From Deltaproteobacteria bacterium (GTDB lineage Bacteria > Myxococcota_A > UBA796 > CAJQPC01), in assembly GCA_016717595.1 (NCBI GenBank), contig JADKFE010000043.1, forward strand, positions 1-61,518: 61,518 bases of DNA. The letters run 5' to 3'. The position numbers and the translations under genes were made by a program. Below, piece after piece: positions 43,101 through 50,800 of this stretch; position 1 is the first letter of the stretch, and the number at the start of each line of letters is the position of its first letter. The notes beneath the pieces are model-generated. The model saw only the letters and a program-made list of their open reading frames with translations. It did not search any database and was not told the DNA's origin.

Positions 43101-45102
43101 GCCGTGGTCCCTCATCGCCCGCGCCGCCCGGGCCGAGCAGCCCGAGCACGAGCTGAGCGTCGATGACGACGGCGCCCGGGCCAACCGTTACGTCGGCGTC
43201 GGCACCCCCCAGGCGCAGACGAGCGCGCTTGGCGGTCGTTGGCTGCTGTGGGGTGCGCTGACCGGCCCCCTCGCCGGTCTGGCCCGGGCCCTGGCCGCCT
43301 GCGCCCCCGACGCGCTGCTGCTCGCCCCGCCCGTGGGCGACCCCCCCGCGGGCCTTCTGGAGGACCTCCGCGCCGCGGGCGCCCCGGTGCAGTCCCTAAG
43401 CGGCCTCGCCGTGAAGGCCACCCTAGACGACGCCGCCCGCCTCGCGGGCTTGATCGTGAGCCCCTGCGCCCGCCGCGCCGTGGAGGCCCTGTCCTTGGAC
43501 GGCGCCGCGCTGCGGGCCGAGCTGCTGCCTACGCTTGTTGAGCTTCGCCGCCTCACCGAGCGGGTGGAGCCCTTCCGCCTGCTCATCGTCGGCCCCGGCG
43601 AGGCCCTCCGTGGCCTGACCGGCGGGGCCATCTCCGCCGCCGTGGAGCAGGCCGCCGAGGCGCTGATCATCACCCGCCGCGCCGCCGGTCGCCCCGGCGC
43701 CACGCTCCTCTGCGCCTTGCCCGCCCTTCAAGCCGAGCACGAGGCCAGCCTCGGCGCCGCGCTCACCGCGGGCACCCCGGCCTCCCTCTGGCTCCCCGAG
43801 CGCCTGCGCGCCTCGTTCTCCCGCCAAGCGCTCTCATTGCCCGCCCTGCACGAGCTCGCCCGCGAACAAGAGCGCGCCCTGGGCGAGCGCACCCTGACCG
43901 CCTTGACCAAGCTCCTGAGCGGCTTCCGCCGGGTGAACGACAGCGACCAGCCCCCCGACCTGCCGCTCTCCGCGGGCGGCCTGGACTCCATGGCCGCCGT
44001 GGAGTTTCTGCGGGAGGTCGAGGCCCGCTTCACCGTGACCTTCTCCTTGAGCCGCCTCGACTTCGGCCAGGTCACCCTGCGCGGCCTCGTCGCCGAGGTG
44101 CTCCAGGCGCGCCTTGACGCCCCGTCGCCCGACGAGCCCACCCGCGAGCTCCTGGCCCCGCCGCCCCAGCCCACGGCGCGCCCCCCCGAGTCCCGCCCGA
44201 GCCCCTGGGCCTTCGTGCCCGGCGCCCGTCTGGTGCTGAGCCGCGTCGATGGCCTGCCGTTGGAGCTCTACGTCGCTGGCGAGGGCCCGCCCCTGGTGCT
44301 GCTGCCGCCGATCTGGTCCACGGCGCCCATCTGGCGGGCCCAGATCGAGCGCCTCTCGGCCCACCACGCCGTCATCGTGCCGCATTACCCCGGCTATGGC
44401 CGCAGCGCCTTCGACCCCTCCGTGGCCACCCCCGAGCGTGTCGCCGAGCGCCTCATCCGCGCCCTAGACGACCTCGGCCACGGCGGCGCCTTCGCCGTGA
44501 TCGGCTGGTCCTTGGGCGGCATGGTGGCCCAGCGCCTCGCCGCCCGGCACCCCGAGCGCGTTCGTGCCCTGGTCCTGGTGAACACGACGGCCCGCCTGGA
44601 CGAAGACGACAGCGCCACCCGCGGCGTCGAGCTGCTCAGCGGCCTCGTCGCCGACTTCGAGCGAGGCCTCTTGCCCTTCGGCCCCGCCACCCAGCGCGCC
44701 ATGCGGGCCCAGCTTGAGCAAGGCGGCCAGGCCGGCCCCTCCAGCCTCCTGATGCACTACGCCTCGGAGACCCTCCGCTTTGACGCCCGCGCCGAGCTCG
44801 GCCTCATCCGCGCGCCCACCCTCATCATCCAGGGCGCCAAAGACAGCCTCACCCCCCCTTCCTTGGGCCGCCTGCTCTACGAGCGTATCCCCGGCGCCCG
44901 CTACGTCGAGCTGCGCGAAGGCGGCCACTACGTGCCGCTGCAGCACCCCGAGCGGTTTAACCAGCTCGTCGAGGAGCACCTGCGTGTGCTGGCGCCGAGC
45001 GCGGAGCGGGCGGTGAGCGGGGGTAGGCGCACGTCCGCCTCGCCCACAACCCTCTGCGCCCCCGCGTCCTCCGCCTGCGCCATTCTTCGCCGTCCCTCTT
45101 GA
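37123..45102 (+). CDS. Single-module FAAL-ACP-KS-AT-(DH)-(KR)-ACP-hydrolase polyketide synthase
   Basis: A 2659-residue megasynthase. The domain order is: fatty acyl-AMP ligase (about 1-570; YTSGSTASPKG at 177-187), ACP1 (phosphopantetheine Ser630 in GLDS), ketosynthase (about 690-1115; Cys849 in DTACSSS, His in EAHGTGTPLGDP and GHLEAAAGV), acyltransferase (about 1200-1510; Ser1295 in GHSVGE; VPFHS supports malonyl-CoA), DH-like (about 1570-1850), KR-like (about 1865-2225), ACP2 (Ser2289), and an alpha/beta-hydrolase release domain (Ser2463 in GWSLGG, Asp in GAKDSLTP, His2602). The DH lacks its catalytic His (WYANAEQGG at 1595) and the HPxxxD Asp. The KR lacks the Rossmann glycines and the Ser/Tyr dyad. 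The inferred product is a fatty acid extended once, left as the 3-keto acid. ATG 37123 follows a GGAG; GTG 37081 is an alternative. Confidence 0.9.
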   Translation: MSRSNALLLASRTLVDLLCRRAESPGRGVAIFSPSGERHEETLSITALEGRARAIGAALQDRRLQGRAVLMLYPSGLDYLAGFFGALFAGVVAVPAYPPEPTRLHRTLPRLQAIAKDAGVSAVVCTAAVAEAARGFLHLAPELAALEWITTDTVPDAEALSWRAPALTGQSVAYLQYTSGSTASPKGVVIRHENLLYTLADIDAALVHDSDSVMVSWLPVYHDMGLIYGLLQPIAQGFKGVLTPPEAFLQRPLRWLELITRHRGTHNAAPNFAFDLCAQRATPEALATLDLSSWRGAVIAAEPVRPSTMGRFAKAFAPAGFRLETFCPAFGLAEATLKVTIQPVGELPESLTVDAVALERGEVVTVGADHPDARVLSGSGRLALSTRALITDPETGLLCPPDRVGEIRVMGPCVASGYWRREAESAVTFGDTPPGEAAPWLRTGDLGFLRDGQLYVVGRLKDMIIVRGQNRYPQDIEWTTQDTHRAVRPGCVAAFAVEEGDEERLIVVAEVDERRLNDGETLAALGAAIRERVTDTHGLAVSGLALLAPQALPKTSSGKVQRHAAREAWRAGGVKALHLWRAPQVSAAPGAAQATMSAAALELWLRARLSPGAPEALDLDAPFTSLGLDSVASVSLSEELARLLGRALPPSLLWQHPSARRLLVYLMGSAPGVAPARPAAPAAREPIAVIGMANRFPGAESPEALRALLYEGRDAVGVVPPGRWDGAPGAELAPRAGGFLSQVEGFDARFFGVAPREALAMDPQQRLLLEVSWEALERAGVPTAALAGRAVGVYVGISGSDWETRHLRSGQPARLDPWSATGSALSSAAGRLAYTLDLRGPAMAIDTACSSSLVAIHLACRAIHNGECELALAGGVNLMLSPELSLCFSRMGALSPTGRCRAFDEGADGYVRGEGVGVVVLKPLSAARRDGDRVLGLILGSAVNQDGRSHGFTAPNGEAQEAVIRAALNDAGVSPAEVLAVEAHGTGTPLGDPIEVEALAAVLGKGRAAPLRLGSVKAFVGHLEAAAGVAGLIKALITLNEPTLPPQLHLSTPSHRIPWATLGVEARAESSVWPEGRRVMGVSGFGITGTNAHLILAAAPPNGAGPDGAGEPRPAPPPYVWPLSAASSESLRALARRSLDTLHAAAAEEVPDLCATAALRRSPQRWRRAVVGQDAAGLAAELEALAAGALAEQDARRSPGRLTFVYGGQGAQRPGMALALARALPVFNDALERVAAALRAEGGGPSLLDELALGPAPARLADPRFAQAATFALQVALTETLSAWGLRPALVLGHSVGELAAAWAAGALTLAECAQVLHARGEALAKGVGAGDLALLRAPAPLARRLLAALGDAVAVAASQSPEELLIAGAPDALAQLAAAAAAQGASARVLGFGVPFHSPALQAEAAAMIPALAGLRPQATAVPMISTLTGLPVDGVSLDGGWWARQLWRPVRFREAVAAAGAGCFVELGPRSTLRRAIQESLGDAAERSITLSAIQRGQDEPTELLRAAAALWDHGVLPSWAPVVAPPRALADLPTTVWERQPFWIEPTRGAAGPAAPSVTHQGTRLLGPGKRVAVDPSLRLWDLSVAPGSASWYANAEQGGALRLPAWWCVELVRAGAAELLGGPPRLESVRLQPLYALHNESGAQLQLAARPRAEGGFTLHLAARAAEGDAPWTLLAEGVAQADHEAAPPPMDLAPLRARAAHPLAAASFYRALAGRGVAVNASARCVSRVWRGERLALATFEPRGDVETACALHPAAAEAGLSLLHLLFERAWPQAALSLAAAGAVRVILPDVCPASVVATLGEGGDEATVTWLTESGQVVAVVEGARARASQSAAQAVPVEVAAPRWMPLSLPPGRPGLWVLVGRDAAPLAEALRALGDAVEVVSEVAGLAEALARAPRPKAFVCLSRPGVPLEEAPEALWAPALDLARASLARPNPPRLVVITRGATARPGAAPDPAQAAIWGLMKALRAEAPALRAALIDAPTVSPPWSLIARAARAEQPEHELSVDDDGARANRYVGVGTPQAQTSALGGRWLLWGALTGPLAGLARALAACAPDALLLAPPVGDPPAGLLEDLRAAGAPVQSLSGLAVKATLDDAARLAGLIVSPCARRAVEALSLDGAALRAELLPTLVELRRLTERVEPFRLLIVGPGEALRGLTGGAISAAVEQAAEALIITRRAAGRPGATLLCALPALQAEHEASLGAALTAGTPASLWLPERLRASFSRQALSLPALHELAREQERALGERTLTALTKLLSGFRRVNDSDQPPDLPLSAGGLDSMAAVEFLREVEARFTVTFSLSRLDFGQVTLRGLVAEVLQARLDAPSPDEPTRELLAPPPQPTARPPESRPSPWAFVPGARLVLSRVDGLPLELYVAGEGPPLVLLPPIWSTAPIWRAQIERLSAHHAVIVPHYPGYGRSAFDPSVATPERVAERLIRALDDLGHGGAFAVIGWSLGGMVAQRLAARHPERVRALVLVNTTARLDEDDSATRGVELLSGLVADFERGLLPFGPATQRAMRAQLEQGGQAGPSSLLMHYASETLRFDARAELGLIRAPTLIIQGAKDSLTPPSLGRLLYERIPGARYVELREGGHYVPLQHPERFNQLVEEHLRVLAPSAERAVSGGRRTSASPTTLCAPASSACAILRRPS

Positions 45103-45165
45103 CCTCGATCGTCGCGCCAGCCATGCTCATGCGTCACTGGACTTCACAACCATCGTGGGCTCACC

Positions 45166-45330
45166 CTGTCCATCCTCGGCCCAGGCATCATCTTGTTCTC
45201 GACCCTCGCTGCCATCTTTTTGGCCGGGGTCACCCACGCCCACAACACACGACTCTCCTTGGGGTCGGCCATCAAGACCGTGGCCAGCGCCGCCCCCGAG
45301 ACCTCTCCCCCGCTTGGCCTGTTCGAGTGA
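45166..45330 (+). CDS. Possible small membrane protein without a canonical start
   Basis: In the frame ending at TGA 45328-45330 there is a stretch with strong G/C third positions. It encodes a hydrophobic segment (LTLSILGPGIILFSTLAAIFLAGV) followed by a polar tail ending PPLGLFE, as expected for a one-helix membrane peptide of about 54 residues. No ATG or GTG exists between the PKS stop and this segment in frame. CTG 45166 or TTG 45193 would have to be used, or the 5' end has been lost. It ends 10 bases before the GTG of the ATPase gene, so it could be the first gene of that cluster. Evidence is codon usage and hydrophobicity only. Confidence 0.28.
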   Translation: MSILGPGIILFSTLAAIFLAGVTHAHNTRLSLGSAIKTVASAAPETSPPLGLFE

Positions 45331-45340
45331 GCGTGCCCCC

Positions 45341-46402
45341 GTGCTAACCCGCCTCGATCTCACCAACTTCACCGTCTTCGAGCGCGCGAGCTTCCGCTTC
45401 GGTGAGCGGATCAACGTCCTCCACGGGGTCAACGGATCTGGAAAGACGCACATCTTGAAGCTCACATACCTTCTCCAGCGGTCGCTGGCGACGAAGCCAG
45501 CGCCCGCTGGCGACGCCCCGCCGTCGAGGTCTTGGCTGCAGCGCGCCCTCGCCGAGGAGCTGGTCGAGGTCTTCCGTCCCGACGCCCTCGGCCGGCTCGC
45601 CACCCGCACCCAAGGCAACGCCGTCTGTGTCGTGTCGGCCCAGCTCCAGAACGAGGCGCAACCCGTCACCTTCTCGTTCAGCACACGGAGCCGCAGCGAG
45701 GTGGCGGTGGAGGTCGCGCCCAGCGTTTGGCTCGACCGCCCACCGATCTACTTTCCCACACGCGAGGCGCTCTCGATTTATCCAGGCTTCGTCTCGTTGT
45801 ATGACCTTCGCGCGCTGGAGTTTGACCGCACCTGGCGTGACATCTGTGTGTTGCTCGGCGCTCCTCTGCATCGCGGCGTGCGCCCGGCGCCGGTCCGCGC
45901 GCTGCTAGAGCCCCTTGAGCGAGTGTTTGGCGGTGACATCGTCCTCGACAGCTCCGGCCGCTTCTATGTGAAGGACGAGCGCGGCAAGATCGAGATGCAC
46001 TTGGTGGCGGAGGGGCTGCGGAAGCTGGCGATGGTGGCGCGTTTGATCGCGACGGGTGCGCTTGTCGGGCGGGGTTGCCTCCTCTGGGATGAGCCTGAGG
46101 CGAACCTCAACCCGGTCCTGATCAAGACGGTGGCGCAGGTGCTGTTCGCGCTCGCCGCCCAAGGCGTGCAGATCTTCGTCGCCACGCACAGTCTGTTCTT
46201 GATGCGGGAGCTGAGCCTTCTGCAGCAGGCCGAGTCCGCCTCGCCGAAGAGCGTTCGATACTTCGGCCTCCATCGTGATGGTGAGCGGGTGGCGGTGACC
46301 CAAGGCGACGCGCTGACACAGTCAGGCGGGATCGCGGCGCTTGACGAAGATGTTCAGCAGGCCGAGCGTGTGTTGGATCAGGCCATGGGGGTGCTGCCAT
46401 GA
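45341..46402 (+). CDS. AAA15/21-type ATPase of a second ATPase-nuclease cluster
   Basis: A 353-residue ABC-like ATPase. The opening MLTRLDLTNFTVFERASF is typical of OLD/RecF-like proteins. Walker A is GVNGSGKT (residues 29-36). Walker B with catalytic Glu is CLLWDEPEANLNP (about 247-259), and the switch His lies in IFVATHSLFLMREL (about 277-290). GTG 45341 is chosen because it yields this standard N-terminus; the longer frame upstream is Pro/Ser-rich and antisense-like. The stop overlaps the next start (ATGA). It is not closely similar to the other ATPase at 32037-33179. With two nuclease-like genes downstream, it is probably the nucleotide-dependent switch of a defence system. Confidence 0.75.
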   Translation: MLTRLDLTNFTVFERASFRFGERINVLHGVNGSGKTHILKLTYLLQRSLATKPAPAGDAPPSRSWLQRALAEELVEVFRPDALGRLATRTQGNAVCVVSAQLQNEAQPVTFSFSTRSRSEVAVEVAPSVWLDRPPIYFPTREALSIYPGFVSLYDLRALEFDRTWRDICVLLGAPLHRGVRPAPVRALLEPLERVFGGDIVLDSSGRFYVKDERGKIEMHLVAEGLRKLAMVARLIATGALVGRGCLLWDEPEANLNPVLIKTVAQVLFALAAQGVQIFVATHSLFLMRELSLLQQAESASPKSVRYFGLHRDGERVAVTQGDALTQSGGIAALDEDVQQAERVLDQAMGVLP

Positions 46403-46929
46403 CCGAACTCACCGTCGAGCGTGTCGTGCTCACCTTCGAACCCTCCGTCGATCCTCTCCAGTACGAGTCTGGGGGGGCTTGCATCGCGGGTTGGCCGAGC
46501 GGCTCGAAGGTGGTGGACGTGGTCGCCAACGAGGCGCCGCCGCCGCCCCAGGTGACCTGGCTTATCGAGGTGAAAGACTTCCGCGTCATCACGAACCCGC
46601 CCCGCTCGACAAACCTCGGCGGTTTGGCCGCGACGGTCGAACAGAAGGTGCGACAGACCTTGGCGGCCTTGCCTGTGGTCGTGGCGGACTCGCCAGACCC
46701 GGCGCATCGGGACCACGCCGCCAGAGCGTCCGCTGCGGCGCGGCGTCGTGTCGTCCTGCACCTGGAGCCCCACCCAACCAACGGCGCCCACGCCGCGTTG
46801 TTCGGGGTTGGCTACGCGGCGAACGTGCTGCTCCAGCTTCGCGCGCTGATCTCCGACATCGACCCCAACCCGCTCGTCCTGAGCATCGCTCGCACGCCGA
46901 GCGCCAAGGTCCCTTGGACGGCCGCTTAG
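46399..46929 (+). CDS. Putative PD-(D/E)XK nuclease-like protein coupled to the ATPase
   Basis: A 176-residue soluble protein with no clear family match by eye. Its most telling segment is VTWLIEVKDFRVI (about residues 51-63), a hydrophobic strand followed by E-x-K and then a basic residue, as in the catalytic strand of restriction-endonuclease-fold enzymes. An Asp that could complete the site lies in VVDVVANEA (about 38-46). The segment ATVEQKVRQTLAALPVVV would supply the following helix and strand. Expression is coupled to the ATPase by a four-base overlap, which fits an effector or regulator. Nuclease activity is inference; a structural prediction would be needed to confirm the fold. Confidence 0.45.
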   Translation: MTELTVERVVLTFEPSVDPLQYESGGACIAGWPSGSKVVDVVANEAPPPPQVTWLIEVKDFRVITNPPRSTNLGGLAATVEQKVRQTLAALPVVVADSPDPAHRDHAARASAAARRRVVLHLEPHPTNGAHAALFGVGYAANVLLQLRALISDIDPNPLVLSIARTPSAKVPWTAA

Positions 46930-46990
46930 CGGAGTCCCCCGAAGATCGGCGTAGTAAACCGAGGCGCTCAGCAGACAAAACAGGAGCTCC

Positions 46991-47536
46991 ATGACCCCTC
47001 AAGCCATCTACGACGCGCTCGTGGCGCAGCTCAACGACGATCCGAAGGCCACCAGCTATTGGGATGACACCGCCGCGACGGACTGGGACGCCCAGAGTTG
47101 GACAGGGGTGATGACGGCGGCGCTTGTGGTCGCGGTAGGGCGAGCGACGGCGGGCGATCCAAATTTCATCTGCGCGGCGCGGAACCACCCGGATCGTTAT
47201 GGCCGCAGCGAGTACCTCACCATCGACGTCATGGGCCTCGTGGACGACTGGTCTCGGCCACGCGTCGCCATTGAGCATGAGAACGCCCCGGGCGCCCCTA
47301 AGCTGCGCTACTGCCTATGGAAGCTCCTCATCATTGGCGCTCCGACGAGCGTTCTGGTCTGCTACATCGACTCGAGGGGTACTTTCAGCCGTTTCAAGTC
47401 CCTCGAGGAGCTAAAGGTCGAGCTCAAGGAGGTTCTGGACGCCCACCCCGGCCGCTCGGCTCACCTCATCGTCGGGGACTGGAATGCCACGGCGGCGAAG
47501 GGCTGGGGGCAGGTGTTCACGTTGCACCCGCTCTGA
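46991..47536 (+). CDS. Uncharacterised protein of the ATPase cluster, possible second nuclease fold
   Basis: A 181-residue soluble protein. AGGAG lies seven bases before ATG 46991. The central portion reads as a beta strand with Asp (YLTIDVMGLVDDW, about residues 74-86), a second strand with charged residues (RVAIEHENA, about 90-98), a helix (KLRYCLWKLLIIG) and a strand (SVLVCYID). The D...E-x-E/N arrangement followed by this helix and strand resembles a compact PD-(D/E)XK-like core in which Asn or His replaces the usual Lys. Base composition is slightly lower in GC than the PKS. It starts 61 bases after the preceding gene and is probably part of the same transcript. No function can be assigned. 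Confidence 0.5.
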   Translation: MTPQAIYDALVAQLNDDPKATSYWDDTAATDWDAQSWTGVMTAALVVAVGRATAGDPNFICAARNHPDRYGRSEYLTIDVMGLVDDWSRPRVAIEHENAPGAPKLRYCLWKLLIIGAPTSVLVCYIDSRGTFSRFKSLEELKVELKEVLDAHPGRSAHLIVGDWNATAAKGWGQVFTLHPL

Positions 47537-47581
47537 TGTGCCGTGAGCCCGCCTCGGTCGCGGCCATCCTTCGGTGTTCGT

Positions 47582-47736
47582 TTAGCCGCGCAAGAGCGCC
47601 ACACGGGGGCCGGAGGGGGTCTTTGTCTCGGTGAGGGTGGCGCGGGTCTCTAGCTCGGGGGCGTGCGCGACTCGGCGGGCAGCATGTAGTGCAGCGTGGG
47701 GTTGCAGGGGCCAGCGGTGTTGAACGAGCGAGGCAT
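47582..47736 (-). pseudogene. Remnant of an AAA-ATPase gene of the FNTAGP...HYMLP family
   Basis: From ATG 47736 the minus strand encodes MPRSFNTAGPCNPTLHYMLP and a few more residues before a stop at 47650-47652. This opening is the hallmark start of a large family of AAA-like ATPases in which it is followed by a YFVLHAPRQTGKTT Walker A. Here no Walker motif follows. The downstream 70 bases read in another frame as a short peptide ending in RVALLRG. It is therefore a decayed or truncated gene start, most likely left after loss of the body of the gene. It lies between the ATPase-nuclease cluster and the kinase terminator. Confidence 0.5.
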
Positions 47737-47809
47737 GACGCGGAGCTTAACCTGTGGGGAGCGGGCTCGGTCGGCTGGCGAGGCGTCACTGTCAGCCCGC
47801 GCTCCGCTC

Positions 47810-47847
47810 AAAAAACAACCCGCCCGCCGGGGGCACCGACGGGCGGG
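47810..47847 (-). terminator. Rho-independent terminator of the leftward hybrid kinase gene
   Basis: An 8-bp perfect G/C stem (CCCGCCCG at 47819-47826 with CGGGCGGG at 47840-47847) and a 13-base loop is followed on the minus strand by a T-rich tail (AAAAAACAA on the plus strand from 47810). It lies 45 bases after the kinase stop at 47892. The rest of 47537-47891, apart from the ATPase remnant, holds nothing I recognise. Confidence 0.8.
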
Positions 47848-47891
47848 CGCTCATCGCTCAACCACCGACACGCCTCACTCCGGCGGCGGCC

Positions 47892-50800
47892 TCAGCGCGG
47901 CTGGGCTTGGGGGCGAGGCAGGTGGGGCCGCCGCGTCTTGAGCCGACGGCGGCGGCGAGGTGGCGCTGCCCCTCGCCCACCCTCACCCCCCCCGAGCACC
48001 TCACCCACGAGGCGCAGCAGCTCCGCGTTCTGGAACGGCTTACGCAAGAAGTGCGCGTCGGGGGGCAGGCGGCGGGCTTGCACCAGCTCTGACCAGGCGT
48101 AGCCCGACATCGTGATCGCCTTCAGGGCGGGGTTCTGGGCGGTGGCCGTGCGCACCAGCTCGACGCCGTTCACGCCGGGCATGACCACGTCGGTGATGAG
48201 CAGGTGGAACGGGCGCTCGGCGAGGAGCGTGAGGGCCTGGGCGCTGTCTTGGGCGCGGTAGACGTCGTACCCGGCCAAGGAGAGCACGTCGCCCACCAGC
48301 TCGCGCAGGTCGTCGTTGTCCTCGACGATGAGCAGGCGGGCCGAGCCCGGCGGGGTGGGCGCTAGCTCAACGCTGGCCTCGGGGACGCGGGGGGCGGCGT
48401 CGCTCACGGGGATGAGCAGCTCAAACATCGTGCCCCGGCCCAGGGCGGTCTCCACACGAACCGCGCCGCCGTGGGCGGTGAGGATGCCGTAGGTGGAGGC
48501 GAGGCCCAGGCCCGTGCCTTTGCCGACGGGTTTGGTGGTGAAGAAGGGGTCGAAGATGTGCTCACGGATCTCCTCTGACATGCCCGGGCCGTTATCCCGC
48601 ACGGTCAAGGAGACGAACAGTCCCGGCTCGACACGAACCGCGGCGGCCTCGACGGGGGGCAAGGCGCGGTCGGTGGTGGCGATCTCCAGGCGGCCCCCGG
48701 CGGGCATGGCGTCTAAGGCGTTCACCACCAGGTTCATCAGGGCTTGTTCAAGCTGGGAGGGGTCGGCGAAGATGGGGCGCGTGGCGCCCAGGGAGAGCTC
48801 CACGGCGATGTCGGCGGGGATGGCGCCGCGCAGCAGCGCGAGGCGGTCCTCGATGAGCTGGTTGACGTCCAGCGGCTCACGCTGGGTGACCTGACGGCGG
48901 CCAAAGGCGAGGAGCTGGGCGACGAGGTGGGCGCTGCGCTCCATGGCCGAGCGCATGCGGGTGAGCTGGCGCAGGGCGGTGGGGCGGTCGGTGACCTGCC
49001 GGGCCACAAGCTCCAGCCCCGCGAGCACCACGGCGATGAGGTTGTTGAAGTCATGGGCCAGGCCGCCGGCCATCACGCCCAGAGACTCCAGGCGCTGCGC
49101 TTGTTGTAGCTGCGCGTCGCGGCGGCGGGCGGACTCTTCAGCCTCTTTGATCGCCGTGAGATCCCGCGCCATGTTGAACGAGCGCATCGGCCTGCGCATC
49201 TCGATGTAGCCCATCCAGGCGACCAACACCTCGCGGCCATCCTTTCGCCGGAGCTTACACACCACGTCACGATACCGGGGGTTGCCGCCTTGAATCTGCG
49301 CGCCGACCTCCGCCGCCATCGCGCGCTGGTCCTCGGGGTTTGAGAGCAGCTCCGAGAACCGTTGGCCCCGCAGCTCCTCGTCGGTGTAGCCCGTCAAACG
49401 ACAGAACGCGCTGTTCCAGGCGAGCAGATCCGTCTGTTCGTTGGACATGAGCATCGGCACGTCGAGCTGAGAGAAGAACAGATCCCGCACATCTTCAGCG
49501 ATGTGACGCTCGGTGATGTCGGTGATCAGGCCGTCGATGTAGACCACGCCGTCGTCGGGGTCTTGGGTGAGCGTGTAATGTTCCAGCACCCAGGTGAGAC
49601 GGCCTGTGGCGGTGGGGGAGAGGCGGTACTCCAAGGTGGACTGTCCGCCGATGGTGAGGTTGTGTCGGGCCTCACGCACACGTCTGTGGTCCTCGGGGGC
49701 CACCAGCTCACGCAGGGGCGCGCCGATGAGGCTGGCCGCGGGCACACCCAAGAGCGCGCGGGTGCCTTCAGTGATCAGCACGATGGGGCAGTCACCCTCG
49801 AGGCGGGCGCGGTAGGCGATGCCGGGGAGGTTTCGCAGGACCGTGTTGAGCTGGCGGCGCTGGACCTTGGCGTCTTGGTTCTGGCGCAGGCGGTCCAGCG
49901 CCCGGGCGAACTTCTCGGCGACACGCATGATCAGGTGCTGGGTCAGCTCGTGCCGGGTCTCCCAGCCCGCCGGGGTCCAGCCCAGGCACAAGGTGCCCAG
50001 CAGCTCTTCCCTGGCGTAGAGCCCAGCGCTCGCCATGCCATAGCCCGCGAGCTCCTCTAAGCCTGGCGGTGTGGGCTCGCCCGGCGCGCAGTAATAATAC
50101 AGTCTCCCGGCGCGACGTGGCGCAGCTCGACGGGCGCGGCCCGGGAGGTCGCGGTCTGAGGGCGTGTCTGTGTGAGATCTTCCCAGCGGAGGCGCTCCAC
50201 GAGGCGCTCCCCGGCGTGCTGGTGGTCCATCACCCGGCAGATGAAGGCCCCAGACCGACGCCCCAGGCCCTCCAGACCGTGCATCAGCGTCGCGGGCAGG
50301 CCGTCATCGGAGCAGCGCATCAGCCGGGCGGCGAGGTCGGTCAAGAAGGCCTCGGCGTCGAGGTGGGCCTCTAACCTTCGCGCGGCGCTCAGCTCGGCGA
50401 CGGAGCCCACGACGATCTCGACGTCGTCGATGTGAACCAGACGGGCGGCGGAGCGGAGGTCTACCGGGCGGGCCCTTGGGGTCGATCACCCGAAAGTCCC
50501 GGCTGTTGTGGCCAATCGTGCGGAGCTCGGCCATGGTGTTCGCCAGTGGGCCTCGCTGAGCTCGGGGTTGGCGTCCCAGATCTTCTGCCCCGAGTGGTCC
50601 ACACGTCTGTCGCCGCCGAGGGTCTTCGCCGCCTCGTTCAGCAAGATCAAGCGCCCGTCCGCGCTCGCCGCCCACAGCGCCGTGTCGCTCTCTTCGATGA
50701 GCTGCCGGGCCAAGGCGAGATCGTGGGTGCTGTCCCGGGCCTCGGTGACGTCGACGTCGACACAGAGCAGGCGCGGGGATTGGCCTTGGGGGTCGGTGAG

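Noticed and set aside
47537..47891. Small plus-strand genes in the gap after module B
   Set aside because: Candidate frames have no ribosome site, poor third-position bias and overlap the terminator.
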